DNA from: Luteimonas vadosa | GTDB taxonomy: Bacteria; Pseudomonadota; Gammaproteobacteria; Xanthomonadales; Xanthomonadaceae | NCBI RefSeq assembly: GCF_039543545.1 | Contig: NZ_BAABJY010000002.1 | Span: 868,001 to 932,000, forward strand | Direction of reading: 5' to 3' | DNA: 64,000 bases | Part shown: positions 1-7,968 of the stretch, one piece after another | How the letters are laid out: each line of letters opens with the position of its first letter | Numbering within the stretch: the first letter of the stretch is position 1 | Made by a program: the position numbers and the translations under genes | Notes under the pieces: model-generated | Seen by the model: the letters and a program-made list of their open reading frames with translations, nothing else | Told to the model about the DNA's origin: nothing | The model's database searches: none

Positions 1-953
1 ATCGTCCGGACCGTCGGCAGTCCGAACCCGGCCACTGCCGCGTATCCGCACGCGCCGACCAGCGCGGCGGCGGCAGCGGCCTGGGGACGTGGCAGCAGGC
101 GTCCCAAGGGCGCAAGGATCCGCCACGCCGCCGCAGCCACCAGGGCGAAGAAACCGGCCACAAGCCCGACGTGGAAGCCGGAAATCGCGATCAGGTGCGT
201 CAGGCCGACGGCACGCAGGGCTTCCCAGTCCTGTTCGGCAAGCGCGCGCGTGTCGCCGACCGCCAGTGCCCGGAGATAGCGCGACGTCGCGCCCGGAACG
301 GCCGCGTCGATCCGCGTCGCCATCGCGTCACGCCAATGGTCGATGCCGCCCGGCGGGGAAAGCGAGGTGGCGGTGTCCGGATCGCGCACGTAACCGGTCG
401 CCGCGACCCGCTGGGCGAAGGCATGCTTTTCGCTGTCGAGGCTGCCCGGATTGCGCAAGCCGCGTGGCGCGCGCAGTCGCGCCGTCAGCCGCCATCGACT
501 GCCCGGAGCCAGCGTCAAACGGCGGGGATCGCCCTGCTCCCGGTAACCGTCGTACCACGACAGGCGCAGCGTCCGGCCGCGCAGGAAGGCGTGCTGGCCG
601 CTGTCGCCGTCGACCTTGAACAGGAACCGCGTGCGTCGCGCCTCGTGCTGCGGCAGTTCCAGCACGCGACCGGCAATGGTGGCATCCGCGCGTTCGAAGT
701 CCGGCGGCAACTGCCCGGCCAGGGAGGCCGACGCATGCAGGCCACAGAGCCCGTAGCCGGCCAGCAGCACGCCGGCGAGCCGCAAGCGATCCTGCCTCCG
801 CCACAGCCAGGCACCCACCGACAGCGCGACGAGCATCCAGACACCCGGCGCGAGGACGGGCCACTGCAGGCAGGCGGCGATGCCCGCCAGCAGCGCGCAG
901 GCCGCGGCGACTCCGAACGGTGGCGGGACATGGGTCGTTGCGGGAGCGCGCAC
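1..953 (-). CDS. comEC: ComEC/Rec2-family DNA uptake channel, N-terminal part (cut by window edge)
   Basis: Inner-membrane channel that moves single-stranded DNA into the cytoplasm during natural transformation. The minus-strand frame is open from the window edge back to a GTG at 953, the only start codon in that frame after the upstream region. The N-terminus is hydrophobic with membrane segments, followed by a DUF4131-like soluble stretch. The family signature HLIAISGFHVGLVAG then opens the Competence (polytopic) domain, and the frame continues into a conserved GFGLPTVRT segment at the edge. The C-terminal metallo-beta-lactamase-like domain would lie outside the window. It is last in the minus-strand run behind lolD, an order commonly seen in Xanthomonadaceae. 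Identity is secure; the GTG start is likely but has no clear ribosome site. Confidence 0.9.
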   Translation of the reverse strand, partial: MRAPATTHVPPPFGVAAACALLAGIAACLQWPVLAPGVWMLVALSVGAWLWRRQDRLRLAGVLLAGYGLCGLHASASLAGQLPPDFERADATIAGRVLELPQHEARRTRFLFKVDGDSGQHAFLRGRTLRLSWYDGYREQGDPRRLTLAPGSRWRLTARLRAPRGLRNPGSLDSEKHAFAQRVAATGYVRDPDTATSLSPPGGIDHWRDAMATRIDAAVPGATSRYLRALAVGDTRALAEQDWEALRAVGLTHLIAISGFHVGLVAGFFALVAAAAWRILAPLGRLLPRPQAAAAAALVGACGYAAVAGFGLPTVRT

Positions 954-1130
954 GGGAAGGCCATGGACTGGACCATGCCACCGTAGCCAGCCAGCCCGCC
1001 GGGGTCCGTCACCGCACCCCGCGTCCCGATGTCGGAAAACGCCGACGCGACCCGCGAAACCGGCCGCAACCCCCGGACTTTCACGGCCGACCTGCGCCAC
1101 GGCACCGGCCGCAGCGGCTGCCGGCGGTGG

Positions 1131-1856
1131 TCACACGTTCGGTGCGGCGACTTCCTGCAGCTTGCCGTCGTGCAACTCGAGCACCCGGTCGAGCCTGCGG
1201 GCCAGGCTGCGATCGTGGGTCACCAGCACCAGGCTCGTCCGCTCCGCCCGGTTGAGCTCGAGCATCATCTCGAACACGCGGGCGGCGGTCTTTTCGTCGA
1301 GGTTGCCGGTGGGTTCGTCCCCCAGCACGCAGGCCGGCTTGTTGACCAGCGCCCGGGCCACCGCCGCGCGCTGGCGTTCGCCGCCGGACAACTCGCCCGG
1401 CTTGTGCTCCAGCCGGTGCCCGAGCCCGACGGCTTCGAGCAGGGCGCGCGCGCGCGCCGCGGCATCGGCGACGTCCGTGCCGTTGAGCAGCACCGGGAGC
1501 ATGACGTTTTCCAGCGCGGTGAACTCCGGCAGCAGGTGGTGGAACTGGTAGACGAAACCCAGAGCGCGATTGCGCAAGCGGCCGCGCGCGGCGTCGGACA
1601 GCGCGCTCATCTTCTGCCCGGCCACGAACACCTCGCCCGCCGTCGGCGTGTCCAGTCCGCCGAGCAGGTGCAGCAGGGTGCTCTTGCCGGCGCCCGATGC
1701 ACCGAGGATCGCCACGGTCTCGCCTGCGTTCACCGCTAGGTCGAGGCCGTCGAACACGGGGGTGTGCAGCGTGCCCTCCGCGTAGGTCTTGGCGAGGCCT
1801 TCGGCGCGAATGACCGCCTCGCCTGCGCCTGCCTGCGGCTCCGGCGGCCTACTCAT
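1131..1856 (-). CDS. lolD: Lipoprotein-releasing system ATPase LolD
   Basis: ATPase of the Lol ABC transporter, which extracts outer-membrane lipoproteins from the inner membrane and hands them to LolA. The protein is 241 residues, the usual family size. Walker A GASGAGKST lies at residues 52-60, the ABC signature LSGGE at 156-160 and Walker B ending in DEPTG at about 180-184. The Q-loop region reads FVYQFHHLLPEF, which is characteristic of LolD/MacB-type ATPases. Its ATG overlaps the end of lolC by 8 bp, so translation is probably coupled and the two subunits made together. Confidence 0.96.
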   Translation of the reverse strand: MSRPPEPQAGAGEAVIRAEGLAKTYAEGTLHTPVFDGLDLAVNAGETVAILGASGAGKSTLLHLLGGLDTPTAGEVFVAGQKMSALSDAARGRLRNRALGFVYQFHHLLPEFTALENVMLPVLLNGTDVADAAARARALLEAVGLGHRLEHKPGELSGGERQRAAVARALVNKPACVLGDEPTGNLDEKTAARVFEMMLELNRAERTSLVLVTHDRSLARRLDRVLELHDGKLQEVAAPNV

Positions 1857-3090
1857 AGCGCAGCGCCTCCGCAGGTGCGGTGCGCGCCGCGCGCCATGCC
1901 GGGTAGATGGTCGCCACGAACGCCATGGCCAGCGCCACCAGGGCGATGGTGACGACGTCGTCCGGGTTGAGTTCGGTCGGCAGCCCGGTGATGTAGTAGA
2001 CGTCGGCGGGCATCAACACCACGCCGAACGCACGCTCGATCGCACGCAGGATGTGCTCCAGGTTCATGGTCAGCACGATGCCGCCGGCCACGCCCAGCGC
2101 CGTGCCGATGGTGCCGATCATCGACCCCTGCACCATGAACACCTGCATCACGCCGCGTGGCGTCAGCCCAAGCGTGCGCAGGATGGCGATGTCGGCCTGC
2201 TTGTCGGTCACCAGCATCACCTGCGAGGACACCAGGTTGAACGCGCCCATGGCGATGATCAGCGACAGCAGGATCGCCATCATCGTCTTCTCCAGCCGCA
2301 GCGCGCGGAACATGTTGGCGTTCTCGCTGCTCCAGTCGCTCACACGGTAGGGGCCGCGCAGCCGGATCGCCAGGTCGCGCGCCACTTCCCAGGCCTGGTC
2401 CATGTCGTGCAGGTTCAGTCGCACGCCGGTGACGCCCTCGCCCATCCGCATCAGGCGCTGGGCGTCGGCCATGTGCACGACGGCCAGGCCCTTGTCGTAT
2501 TCCTGGTAGCCCGCCTCGAAGATGCCGCTGACGGTGAACCGCTTCAGTTGCGGCACCGCGCCCATAGGCGTGGTCTGGAAATCGGTCGTCACGATCACGC
2601 TGTCGCCCAGGCCCACGCCCAGCCACAACGCGAGTTCCTTGCCCAGCACGATGTTGAAGCTGCGGGGCGCCAACGAGTCGAGGCTGCCCTGCACCATGCG
2701 TTCCGCCAGCACCGAGACCTTGCGCTCCTCCGCCGGCAACACGCCACGGAGCAGCCCGGGTTGCCGGCGCGCGCCCGAAAGCAACGCCTCGGTCGAGATG
2801 TAGGGCGCCGCGCCGGCAACGCGCGGGTCCTTGCCGGCCTCGTCGACGGCCTCGCGCCAGTTCAGCATTGGCTCGCCATCGGCGCTGACCGTCGCGTGCT
2901 GGGTCATCTGCAGCATGCGGTCGCGAATCTCGCGCTGGAACCCGCTCATCACGGCCAGGGTCGTGATCAACGCGGCAACGCCGATGGCGATGCCCAGGAT
3001 CGAGGCCATGGAGATGAAGGAGATGAAGCCGTTGCGGCGCTTCGCGCGCAGGTAGCGCAGGCCGATGGCCACTGGAATGGGTTTGAACAT
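1849..3090 (-). CDS. lolC: Lipoprotein-releasing ABC transporter permease (LolC/LolE family)
   Basis: Membrane subunit of the Lol system, partner of the adjacent LolD. From the ATG at 3090 the protein has 413 residues and begins MFKPIPVAIGLRYLRAKRRN, a typical LolC/E start; an in-frame TTG at 3111 is less likely. The topology is that of the MacB/FtsX permease family: one transmembrane helix near residues 20-45, a periplasmic domain of roughly 220 residues, then three C-terminal helices. The C-terminus ends PAEALRYE, as is usual in this family. Only one permease gene is present here, so whether the transporter is a LolCE heterodimer or a LolF-type homodimer cannot be decided from the window. 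Confidence 0.93.
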   Translation of the reverse strand: MFKPIPVAIGLRYLRAKRRNGFISFISMASILGIAIGVAALITTLAVMSGFQREIRDRMLQMTQHATVSADGEPMLNWREAVDEAGKDPRVAGAAPYISTEALLSGARRQPGLLRGVLPAEERKVSVLAERMVQGSLDSLAPRSFNIVLGKELALWLGVGLGDSVIVTTDFQTTPMGAVPQLKRFTVSGIFEAGYQEYDKGLAVVHMADAQRLMRMGEGVTGVRLNLHDMDQAWEVARDLAIRLRGPYRVSDWSSENANMFRALRLEKTMMAILLSLIIAMGAFNLVSSQVMLVTDKQADIAILRTLGLTPRGVMQVFMVQGSMIGTIGTALGVAGGIVLTMNLEHILRAIERAFGVVLMPADVYYITGLPTELNPDDVVTIALVALAMAFVATIYPAWRAARTAPAEALRYE

Positions 3091-3114
3091 GTGCTGCAAC
3101 CGGCGGAGCAACCG

Positions 3115-3564
3115 CTATGGTGCCATCGATGGCGTCCGCTGCGCAGGGTGGAGCCTGGCCGTGGCCAGCCTGAGTTCACGCCGTGCCGCGGGCGGAAGCG
3201 TATCCGGCCACCAGGACCGATGCGCCACGCGGCCATCGGCATCGCACCAACGGACGAAGGCCAGGGGGCCACGCCAGCGCACGGCGACGTCGGTGGCGGC
3301 CTCGCCGTCGACGAGGGTCCGGCCCGGACCGGAAAACAGGAACGAGACGGGAGGCCGCCCGCGCTCTCGCCCGGCGCACCAGGCTCCATGCGCGAGCGCC
3401 ACCATCGCCAAGGGCCAGGCCGCGGGACGCGGCATCTCCGACGCTAGGACGCAGAGCGAGGCCACCGGCGCCATCAGCGCGAGCGCCGACACCAGCCAGG
3501 CGGAAGGCCGCCAATCAACCCGGAGGGGTGCGGATGCGCTGGACGAGCGCGTCGAGTGCGTCAT
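3115..3564 (-). CDS. YgfX-like (CptA-like) small membrane protein
   Basis: A 149-residue protein with a hydrophobic hairpin near residues 20-60, where two membrane segments are likely, and a polar Arg-rich C-terminal half containing LVDGEAATDVAVRWRGPLAF. Position, size and topology match YgfX/CptA, which is encoded beside sdhE in many gammaproteobacteria. YgfX was described as the membrane partner of SdhE, with reported effects on cell division proteins. Here the ATG at 3564 lies inside sdhE, overlapping it by 50 bp, so the start could be somewhat further downstream. Sequence similarity is weak by eye, so assignment rests mainly on context. Twenty-four bases separate its stop from the lolC start. 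Confidence 0.65.
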   Translation of the reverse strand: MTHSTRSSSASAPLRVDWRPSAWLVSALALMAPVASLCVLASEMPRPAAWPLAMVALAHGAWCAGRERGRPPVSFLFSGPGRTLVDGEAATDVAVRWRGPLAFVRWCDADGRVAHRSWWPDTLPPAARRELRLATARLHPAQRTPSMAP

Positions 3565-3781
3565 CGCCGGGTTTCTCGCGTCCTGTGAACCAGCGCCAGA
3601 GCCTATCGTCCTCGCAGTCCAGCAGCTGTAGGAAAACCCCGCGTTCCGTGTCGGACGCCCCCGGCCAATGATGGTCGAGGTAGCGGGTCAGCAATTGATC
3701 CAGCTCACGCATTCCGCGCCGGCACCGCCATCGAAGGCGCCGGACCTCCGGGCCACCCGACGAATCGAAATCACTCGCCAT
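3515..3781 (-). CDS. sdhE: SdhE, succinate dehydrogenase FAD assembly factor
   Basis: Small assembly factor that promotes covalent attachment of FAD to SdhA. From the ATG at 3781 it is 88 residues, the normal family size; a GTG at 3823 would add 14 residues that look non-homologous. The family motif appears as RGMRELD at residues 22-28, in which RGxxE contacts the flavoprotein. Tryptophan- and acid-rich segments such as LLDCEDDRLWRWF follow, as in other SdhE/CptB proteins. It sits downstream of sdhCDAB in the same transcriptional direction, separated only by a MAPEG gene, and overlaps the YgfX-like gene. Confidence 0.9.
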   Translation of the reverse strand: MASDFDSSGGPEVRRLRWRCRRGMRELDQLLTRYLDHHWPGASDTERGVFLQLLDCEDDRLWRWFTGREKPGDDALDALVQRIRTPPG

Positions 3782-3882
3782 CGCCGATCCATTGAGCGGG
3801 CCCCGCCCCGCCGCCGCTTCCACGTCGACGACCGGTTCCGACTCCGGAATGCTGGTTCATGGCCATCCTGCGCGCGAAACGC

Positions 3883-4305
3883 TCACCGTTGCAGCAGGGC
3901 GATCCCGAGCAGGATCCAGAGCGTCCACAGCACGATGTTGCTGGCCAGGTAGGCATACAGGCGATCGCGAACGCGGTTGTAACCGCAATGGATGGCGCTG
4001 TGCACGATGCGAAGACCCACGTAGGCCCAGGCCAGCCCCACCGTCAACGGCGTGGCGGCACCGATCCCGAACGCAACCAGCAGCGCGGCGTAGAACAACA
4101 CCGGCATCTCGAACAGGTTGCGGTAATTGTCGGCGGCGCGGGTATCGGCGAAGCGCGTCGCCATCTGCGATGCACTGGGGATCTCGCGCATGTGGATGCC
4201 TTCCGCACGCACCTGCCGCTTGCGCTCGAAGAAGATGCGGACATTGACCACCGCGACCAGCGCCACCATCGCGACGATCGGCCACAGGATCGCGTGCGGC
4301 GCCAT
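3883..4305 (-). CDS. MAPEG-family integral membrane protein
   Basis: A 140-residue protein with four predicted membrane helices, matching the MAPEG superfamily (membrane-associated proteins in eicosanoid and glutathione metabolism). Typical elements are an arginine-bearing segment after helix 1, the stretch RAADNYRNLFEMPVLFYA leading into helix 2, and R-x-x-H-S-A-I-H-C between helices 3 and 4. Bacterial members often have no known substrate, so no reaction is assigned. The ATG at 4305 lies only 3 bp after the sdhB stop and sdhE follows, so the gene is embedded in the succinate dehydrogenase operon. A role in respiratory-complex biogenesis is possible but is only inference. Confidence 0.85.
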   Translation of the reverse strand: MAPHAILWPIVAMVALVAVVNVRIFFERKRQVRAEGIHMREIPSASQMATRFADTRAADNYRNLFEMPVLFYAALLVAFGIGAATPLTVGLAWAYVGLRIVHSAIHCGYNRVRDRLYAYLASNIVLWTLWILLGIALLQR

Positions 4306-4308
4306 GCC

Positions 4309-5100
4309 TCAGACCTGCCGCGCCAGCATCAGCTGCTTGATCTCCGCGATCGCCTTGGCCGGGTTCAGTCCCTTGGGGCAGGTGCGCGTGCAGTTCATGA
4401 TGGTATGGCACCGGTACAACTTGAAGGGATCCTCGAGGTCGTCGAGCCGCGCACCGGTGTCTTCGTCGCGGGAATCGACGATCCAGCGATGCGCCTGCAG
4501 CAGGATCGCGGGGCCCAGGTAGCGTTCGCCGTTCCACCAGTAGCTGGGGCAGGCGGTGCTGCAACAGGCGCACAGGATGCACTCGTACAGGCCGTCGAGC
4601 TTCTCGCGGTCGGCCTTGGACTGCAGGCGCTCGCGATCCGGCGGCGGTGCGCTCTGGGTGCGGATCCAGGGCTGGATCGAGGCGTATTGCGCGTAGAAGT
4701 GGGTCATGTCCGGGACCAGGTCCTTGACCACTTCCATGTGCGGCAAGGGATAGACCGGGACTTCGCCGCTGCCGCCGCCGCAATCCTCGATGGCGCGCGT
4801 GCAGGCCAGGGTGTTGGTGCCGTCGATGTTCATCGCGCAGCTGCCGCAGATGCCTTCGCGGCAGGACCGGCGGAAGGTCAGCGTCGGGTCGATCTCGTTC
4901 TTGATCTTGATCAGCGCGTCGAGGACCATCGGCCCGCACTTGTCCAGGTCGACCTCGTAGGTGTCCGTTCTCGGGTTCTCGCCGTCGTCCGGGCTCCAGC
5001 GGTACACCTTGAACGCACGCACGCGCGTGGCGCCATAGGGCGCGCTGAAGCGCTTGCCGCCGTGGACCTTCGAGTTCTTCGGGAGGGTGAATTCGGCCAT
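4309..5100 (-). CDS. sdhB: Succinate dehydrogenase iron-sulfur subunit SdhB
   Basis: Electron-transfer subunit of complex II, carrying electrons from the SdhA flavin to ubiquinone. The ATG at 5100 gives 263 residues starting MAEFTLPKNS; the open frame runs further upstream into sdhA, but that part is a shadow. Three cysteine groups are visible: CREGICGSC with a later Cys for the [2Fe-2S] cluster, CILCACCSTACPSYW for the [4Fe-4S] cluster, and CHTIMNCTRTCPKGLNP for the [3Fe-4S] cluster. The start follows the sdhA stop by one base, consistent with coupled synthesis of the two soluble subunits. Confidence 0.97.
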   Translation of the reverse strand: MAEFTLPKNSKVHGGKRFSAPYGATRVRAFKVYRWSPDDGENPRTDTYEVDLDKCGPMVLDALIKIKNEIDPTLTFRRSCREGICGSCAMNIDGTNTLACTRAIEDCGGGSGEVPVYPLPHMEVVKDLVPDMTHFYAQYASIQPWIRTQSAPPPDRERLQSKADREKLDGLYECILCACCSTACPSYWWNGERYLGPAILLQAHRWIVDSRDEDTGARLDDLEDPFKLYRCHTIMNCTRTCPKGLNPAKAIAEIKQLMLARQV

Positions 5101-5101
5101 C

Positions 5102-6892
5102 TCAGTAGACCCTTGCCTTCGGCGGCACGACTTCGACGTCGTCGTCCAGCGTGTACATGTGCACCGGACGGTAATCGATGCGCGTCTGCCCGCCCTCGCC
5201 GACCCAGCACAACGAGTGCTTGTGCCAGTTCTCGTCGTCGCGCTCCGGGTAGTCCTCGCGCGCATGCGCGCCGCGCGACTCGGTTCGGTTCTCGGCGGAC
5301 ACGATCGTCGCCAAGGCCTGGCCTAGCAGGTTCTGCAACTCGAGGGTCTCGACCAGGTCGGAGTTCCAGACCATGGAGCGGTCGGTGACCCTGACGTCGT
5401 CGAAGGAGGCATTGATCTCGCGCACCTTGCGCACGCCCTCGGCCAGCGATTCGCCGGTGCGGAACACCGCGGCGTCGTTCTGCATGGCGCGCTGCATCCG
5501 GTCGCGGATGACCGCGGTCGGCGTGTCGCCATCGGCGTGTCGCAATCTGTCGAGGTTGGCCAGCGCGGCGTCGCAGGCATCGCCGTTGAGCTTGCGGTGC
5601 TGCTGGTCGGGTGAAATCGTCTCGGCGCAGCGGTTCGCCACCGCACGCCCGAACACCACCAGGTCGAGCAGCGAATTGGAGCCCAGCCGGTTGGCGCCGT
5701 GCACCGACACGCAAGCGGCCTCGCCAATGGCATACAGGCCCGGCACCACGGCGTCGGGGTCGCCGTTCTTCAACTGCACGACTTCCCCGTGGTAGTTGGT
5801 CGGGATGCCACCCATGTTGTAGTGCACGGTGGGCAGCACCGGGATCGGCTGCTTCTCGACATCGACGTTGGCGAAGATCTTGGCGGTTTCCGCGATGCCC
5901 GGCAGCTTCTCGTGGATGTCGGCAGGGTTGAGGTGGGTCAGGTCGAGGTGGATGTGGTCCTTGTGCTCGCCCACGCCGCGGCCCTCGCGGATCTCGATGG
6001 TCATCGAGCGCGACACGACGTCGCGCGACGCCAGGTCCTTCGCGTTGGGCGCGTAGCGCTCCATGAAGCGCTCGCCCTCGGAATTGCGCAGGATGCCGCC
6101 CTCGCCGCGCACGCCCTCGGTGATCAGCATGCCGGCGCCGTAGACGCCAGTGGGGTGGAACTGGACGAATTCCATGTCCTGAAGCCCCAGCCCGGCGCGC
6201 AACGCCATGCCGTTGCCGTCGCCGGTGCAGGTATGCGCGGACGTCGCGGAGAAATACGCCCGGCCGTAACCACCCGTGGCGAGCACGGTGCCATGGGCGC
6301 GGAACAGGTGCAGGGTGCCTTCGGCCATGTCCAGCGCCAGCACGCCGCAGCAGGCGCCGTCGGCATCCATGATCAGGTCGAGGGCGAAGTACTCGATGAA
6401 GAACTCCGCCTGGTGCTTGAGCGACTGCTGGTACAACGTGTGCAGGATCGCGTGCCCCGTGCGGTCGGCGGCGGCGCAGGTGCGCTGCGCGGTGCCCTTG
6501 CCGTAGTGCGTGGTCATGCCGCCGAACGGCCGCTGGTAGATCGTGCCCTCCTCGGTGCGCGAGAACGGAACGCCCTGGTGCTCCAGCTCGATCACGGCGG
6601 GGATGGCCTCGCGGCACATGTATTCCACGGCGTCCTGGTCGGCCAGCCAGTCCGACCCCTTGATGGTGTCGTAGAAGTGGAAGCGCCAGTCGTCCTCGCC
6701 CATGTTGCCCAGCGCCGCGGAAATGCCGCCCTGGGCGGCCACGGTATGGGAGCGGGTCGGGAACACCTTGGTGATGCAGGCGGTCTTGAGCCCCTTCTGC
6801 GCCAGGCCGAAGGTCGCCCGCAGGCCCGCGCCACCGGCGCCGACGACGAGCATGTCGTACTTGTGTTCGATGATCTGGTAGGCAGGCGTCAT
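5102..6892 (-). CDS. sdhA: Succinate dehydrogenase flavoprotein subunit SdhA
   Basis: Catalytic subunit of complex II, oxidising succinate to fumarate in the TCA cycle. From ATG 6892 it has 596 residues. The dinucleotide-binding GAGGAGLR motif is at residues 18-25, and the SHTVAAQGG segment contains His49, the expected covalent FAD attachment site. Substrate-site elements such as HPTGVYGAG and the C-terminal GAHAREDYPERDDENWHKH segment are intact. The first in-frame codon at 6931 is inside sdhD and is rejected. sdhD ends 7 bp upstream and sdhB begins 1 bp after the stop, so this is the centre of a tight operon. Confidence 0.97.
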   Translation of the reverse strand: MTPAYQIIEHKYDMLVVGAGGAGLRATFGLAQKGLKTACITKVFPTRSHTVAAQGGISAALGNMGEDDWRFHFYDTIKGSDWLADQDAVEYMCREAIPAVIELEHQGVPFSRTEEGTIYQRPFGGMTTHYGKGTAQRTCAAADRTGHAILHTLYQQSLKHQAEFFIEYFALDLIMDADGACCGVLALDMAEGTLHLFRAHGTVLATGGYGRAYFSATSAHTCTGDGNGMALRAGLGLQDMEFVQFHPTGVYGAGMLITEGVRGEGGILRNSEGERFMERYAPNAKDLASRDVVSRSMTIEIREGRGVGEHKDHIHLDLTHLNPADIHEKLPGIAETAKIFANVDVEKQPIPVLPTVHYNMGGIPTNYHGEVVQLKNGDPDAVVPGLYAIGEAACVSVHGANRLGSNSLLDLVVFGRAVANRCAETISPDQQHRKLNGDACDAALANLDRLRHADGDTPTAVIRDRMQRAMQNDAAVFRTGESLAEGVRKVREINASFDDVRVTDRSMVWNSDLVETLELQNLLGQALATIVSAENRTESRGAHAREDYPERDDENWHKHSLCWVGEGGQTRIDYRPVHMYTLDDDVEVVPPKARVY

Positions 6893-6899
6893 GGAAGTC

Positions 6900-7301
6900 T
6901 CAGGGCAGCAGGGCAATTCGCGCGATCGCATAGAGCGAAGCCAGCGCGCCGAGCACGCAGGCGAAGGTCACCAGCAATTGCAACGCGATCTCGACGGCGC
7001 GCTGGTGCACGTAGTCCTCGATCACCACTTGCATGCCGAGCTTGGCGTGCCAGAACAGCGCCAGCACGAACACCGCCAGGAGGATCGCGTTCCAGGGCCT
7101 GGAGATCGTCGCCTGGACCGCGAACTCGTCGGCGCCGACGAGGGACACGAGCAGGCCGACCAGCCACGGCACCAGGATCGCCAGGACGATGGCGGTGACC
7201 CGCTGCCACCAGAAATGCGACGTTCCGGATTTCGCCGAGCCCAGGCCGCGGGCCCGCGCAACGGGCGTGCGGTAATCGTGTTTTCCGGACGAGGCGTTCA
7301 T
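6900..7301 (-). CDS. sdhD: Succinate dehydrogenase membrane anchor SdhD
   Basis: Hydrophobic subunit that, with SdhC, anchors complex II and forms the ubiquinone and heme b sites. The ATG at 7301 gives 133 residues beginning MNASSGKHDYRTPVARARGL; the GLGSAKSGTSHFWWQR segment before helix 1 is typical. Three transmembrane helices are visible. The second is followed by HAKLGMQVVIEDYVH, which contains the heme-ligand-region His and the conserved Asp-Tyr pair of the quinone site. Its ATG overlaps the sdhC stop by 4 bp (ATGA), so the two anchors are translationally coupled. Confidence 0.94.
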   Translation of the reverse strand: MNASSGKHDYRTPVARARGLGSAKSGTSHFWWQRVTAIVLAILVPWLVGLLVSLVGADEFAVQATISRPWNAILLAVFVLALFWHAKLGMQVVIEDYVHQRAVEIALQLLVTFACVLGALASLYAIARIALLP

Positions 7302-7684
7302 GCGGCACCCCGCAAGGCGACGAGCCAGATCATCGCCGTCAGGACCACCGTCAGCACGGCCACCGCATAGCCGGAGCGGTAGATTTCGGGGATTTCGAAA
7401 CCCCACCCGGCATCCCAAAGCAGGTGCCGGATGCCGTTGAGCAGGTGGTAGACCATGGCCAGCGAGAAGCCGGCCAGGGCGACCAGGCCCAGGGGCGAGG
7501 CGAGGCAGTCGGCCGCGCGCTCGTATGCTGCGCCGCCCTGTGCCACCGCCATCAACCACCATGCCAGCCCGAAGGCGCCGATCGTCAGGATGATGCCGCT
7601 GGCGCGATGCAGGATCGACATCAGCATCGTGATCTGCCAGCGATAGACCTGCAGGTGCGGTGACAGGGGTCGTTGTTTCGACAT
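7298..7684 (-). CDS. sdhC: Succinate dehydrogenase cytochrome b556 subunit SdhC
   Basis: Cytochrome b-type anchor of complex II, 128 residues with three membrane helices. The N-terminal RPLSPHLQVYRW leads to SILHRASG, the conserved Ser/Arg quinone-site motif. The second-helix region YHLLNGIRHLLWDAG carries the expected heme-ligand histidine. The ATG at 7684 is the only sensible start. It is the first sdh structural gene; a 50-residue SDHAF4-type gene lies 89 bp upstream on the same strand, so the operon promoter is probably either in that gap or ahead of the small gene. Confidence 0.95.
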   Translation of the reverse strand: MSKQRPLSPHLQVYRWQITMLMSILHRASGIILTIGAFGLAWWLMAVAQGGAAYERAADCLASPLGLVALAGFSLAMVYHLLNGIRHLLWDAGWGFEIPEIYRSGYAVAVLTVVLTAMIWLVALRGAA

Positions 7685-7773
7685 CGCGCGCGGATCTCTC
7701 GCTGGGCGGCCGCTGGCCGCGGGGCTGGATGTTGCGGGGTGTCCGGGGCCGGTGCCGAGGCCTCGGCGTACGT

Positions 7774-7926
7774 TCAGAAATCGATGCAGCGGCCGTTCTT
7801 CTCCCAGTCTCCGTAGCGCGTGGGCTCGGGGCCGGGACGCCCGCCGATTTCAGGCTCCGCAGGCCCCTGGGCTTCCGGCGGCCCGCTCGGGGCCGGCGCG
7901 GGGTCGGGTTCGGACTCGCCTATCAT
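7774..7926 (-). CDS. SDHAF4-type (DUF1674) succinate dehydrogenase assembly factor, 50 residues
   Basis: A short minus-strand gene, ATG at 7926 to TGA at 7774-7776. The first 35 residues are low-complexity Pro/Gly/Glu-rich. The C-terminus is the diagnostic DUF1674 signature, reading PTRYGDWEKNGRCIDF immediately before the stop. Eukaryotic members (SDHAF4/Sdh8) bind flavinated SdhA and promote its assembly with SdhB. Bacterial homologues are this size and are often missed by gene callers. It lies directly upstream of sdhC on the same strand and 42 bp from the divergent ygfZ start, which supports a role in complex II assembly. Identity is strong from the signature; operon membership is inferred. 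Confidence 0.9.
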   Translation of the reverse strand: MIGESEPDPAPAPSGPPEAQGPAEPEIGGRPGPEPTRYGDWEKNGRCIDF

Positions 7927-7929
7927 GAC

Positions 7930-7957
7930 TTGATCTTGCACCGCACAAGTCTAATTC
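7930..7957 (+). promoter_or_regulatory. Possible sigma-70 promoter for ygfZ
   Basis: TTGATC at 7930-7935 and TAATTC at 7952-7957 are separated by 16 bp and lie just ahead of the ygfZ ATG at 7969, giving a very short leader. The 42 bp between the two divergent genes must hold the control region for ygfZ and perhaps for the SDHAF4 gene. The match is only moderate and no experimental start site is known. Confidence 0.3.
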
Positions 7958-7968
7958 CCGCCTCCGCC

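Noticed and set aside
1789..3447. A 552-codon plus-strand frame opposite lolC
   Set aside because: It is His/Arg/Gln-rich, typical of antisense translation of membrane-protein genes, while the minus-strand gene is clearly LolC/E.
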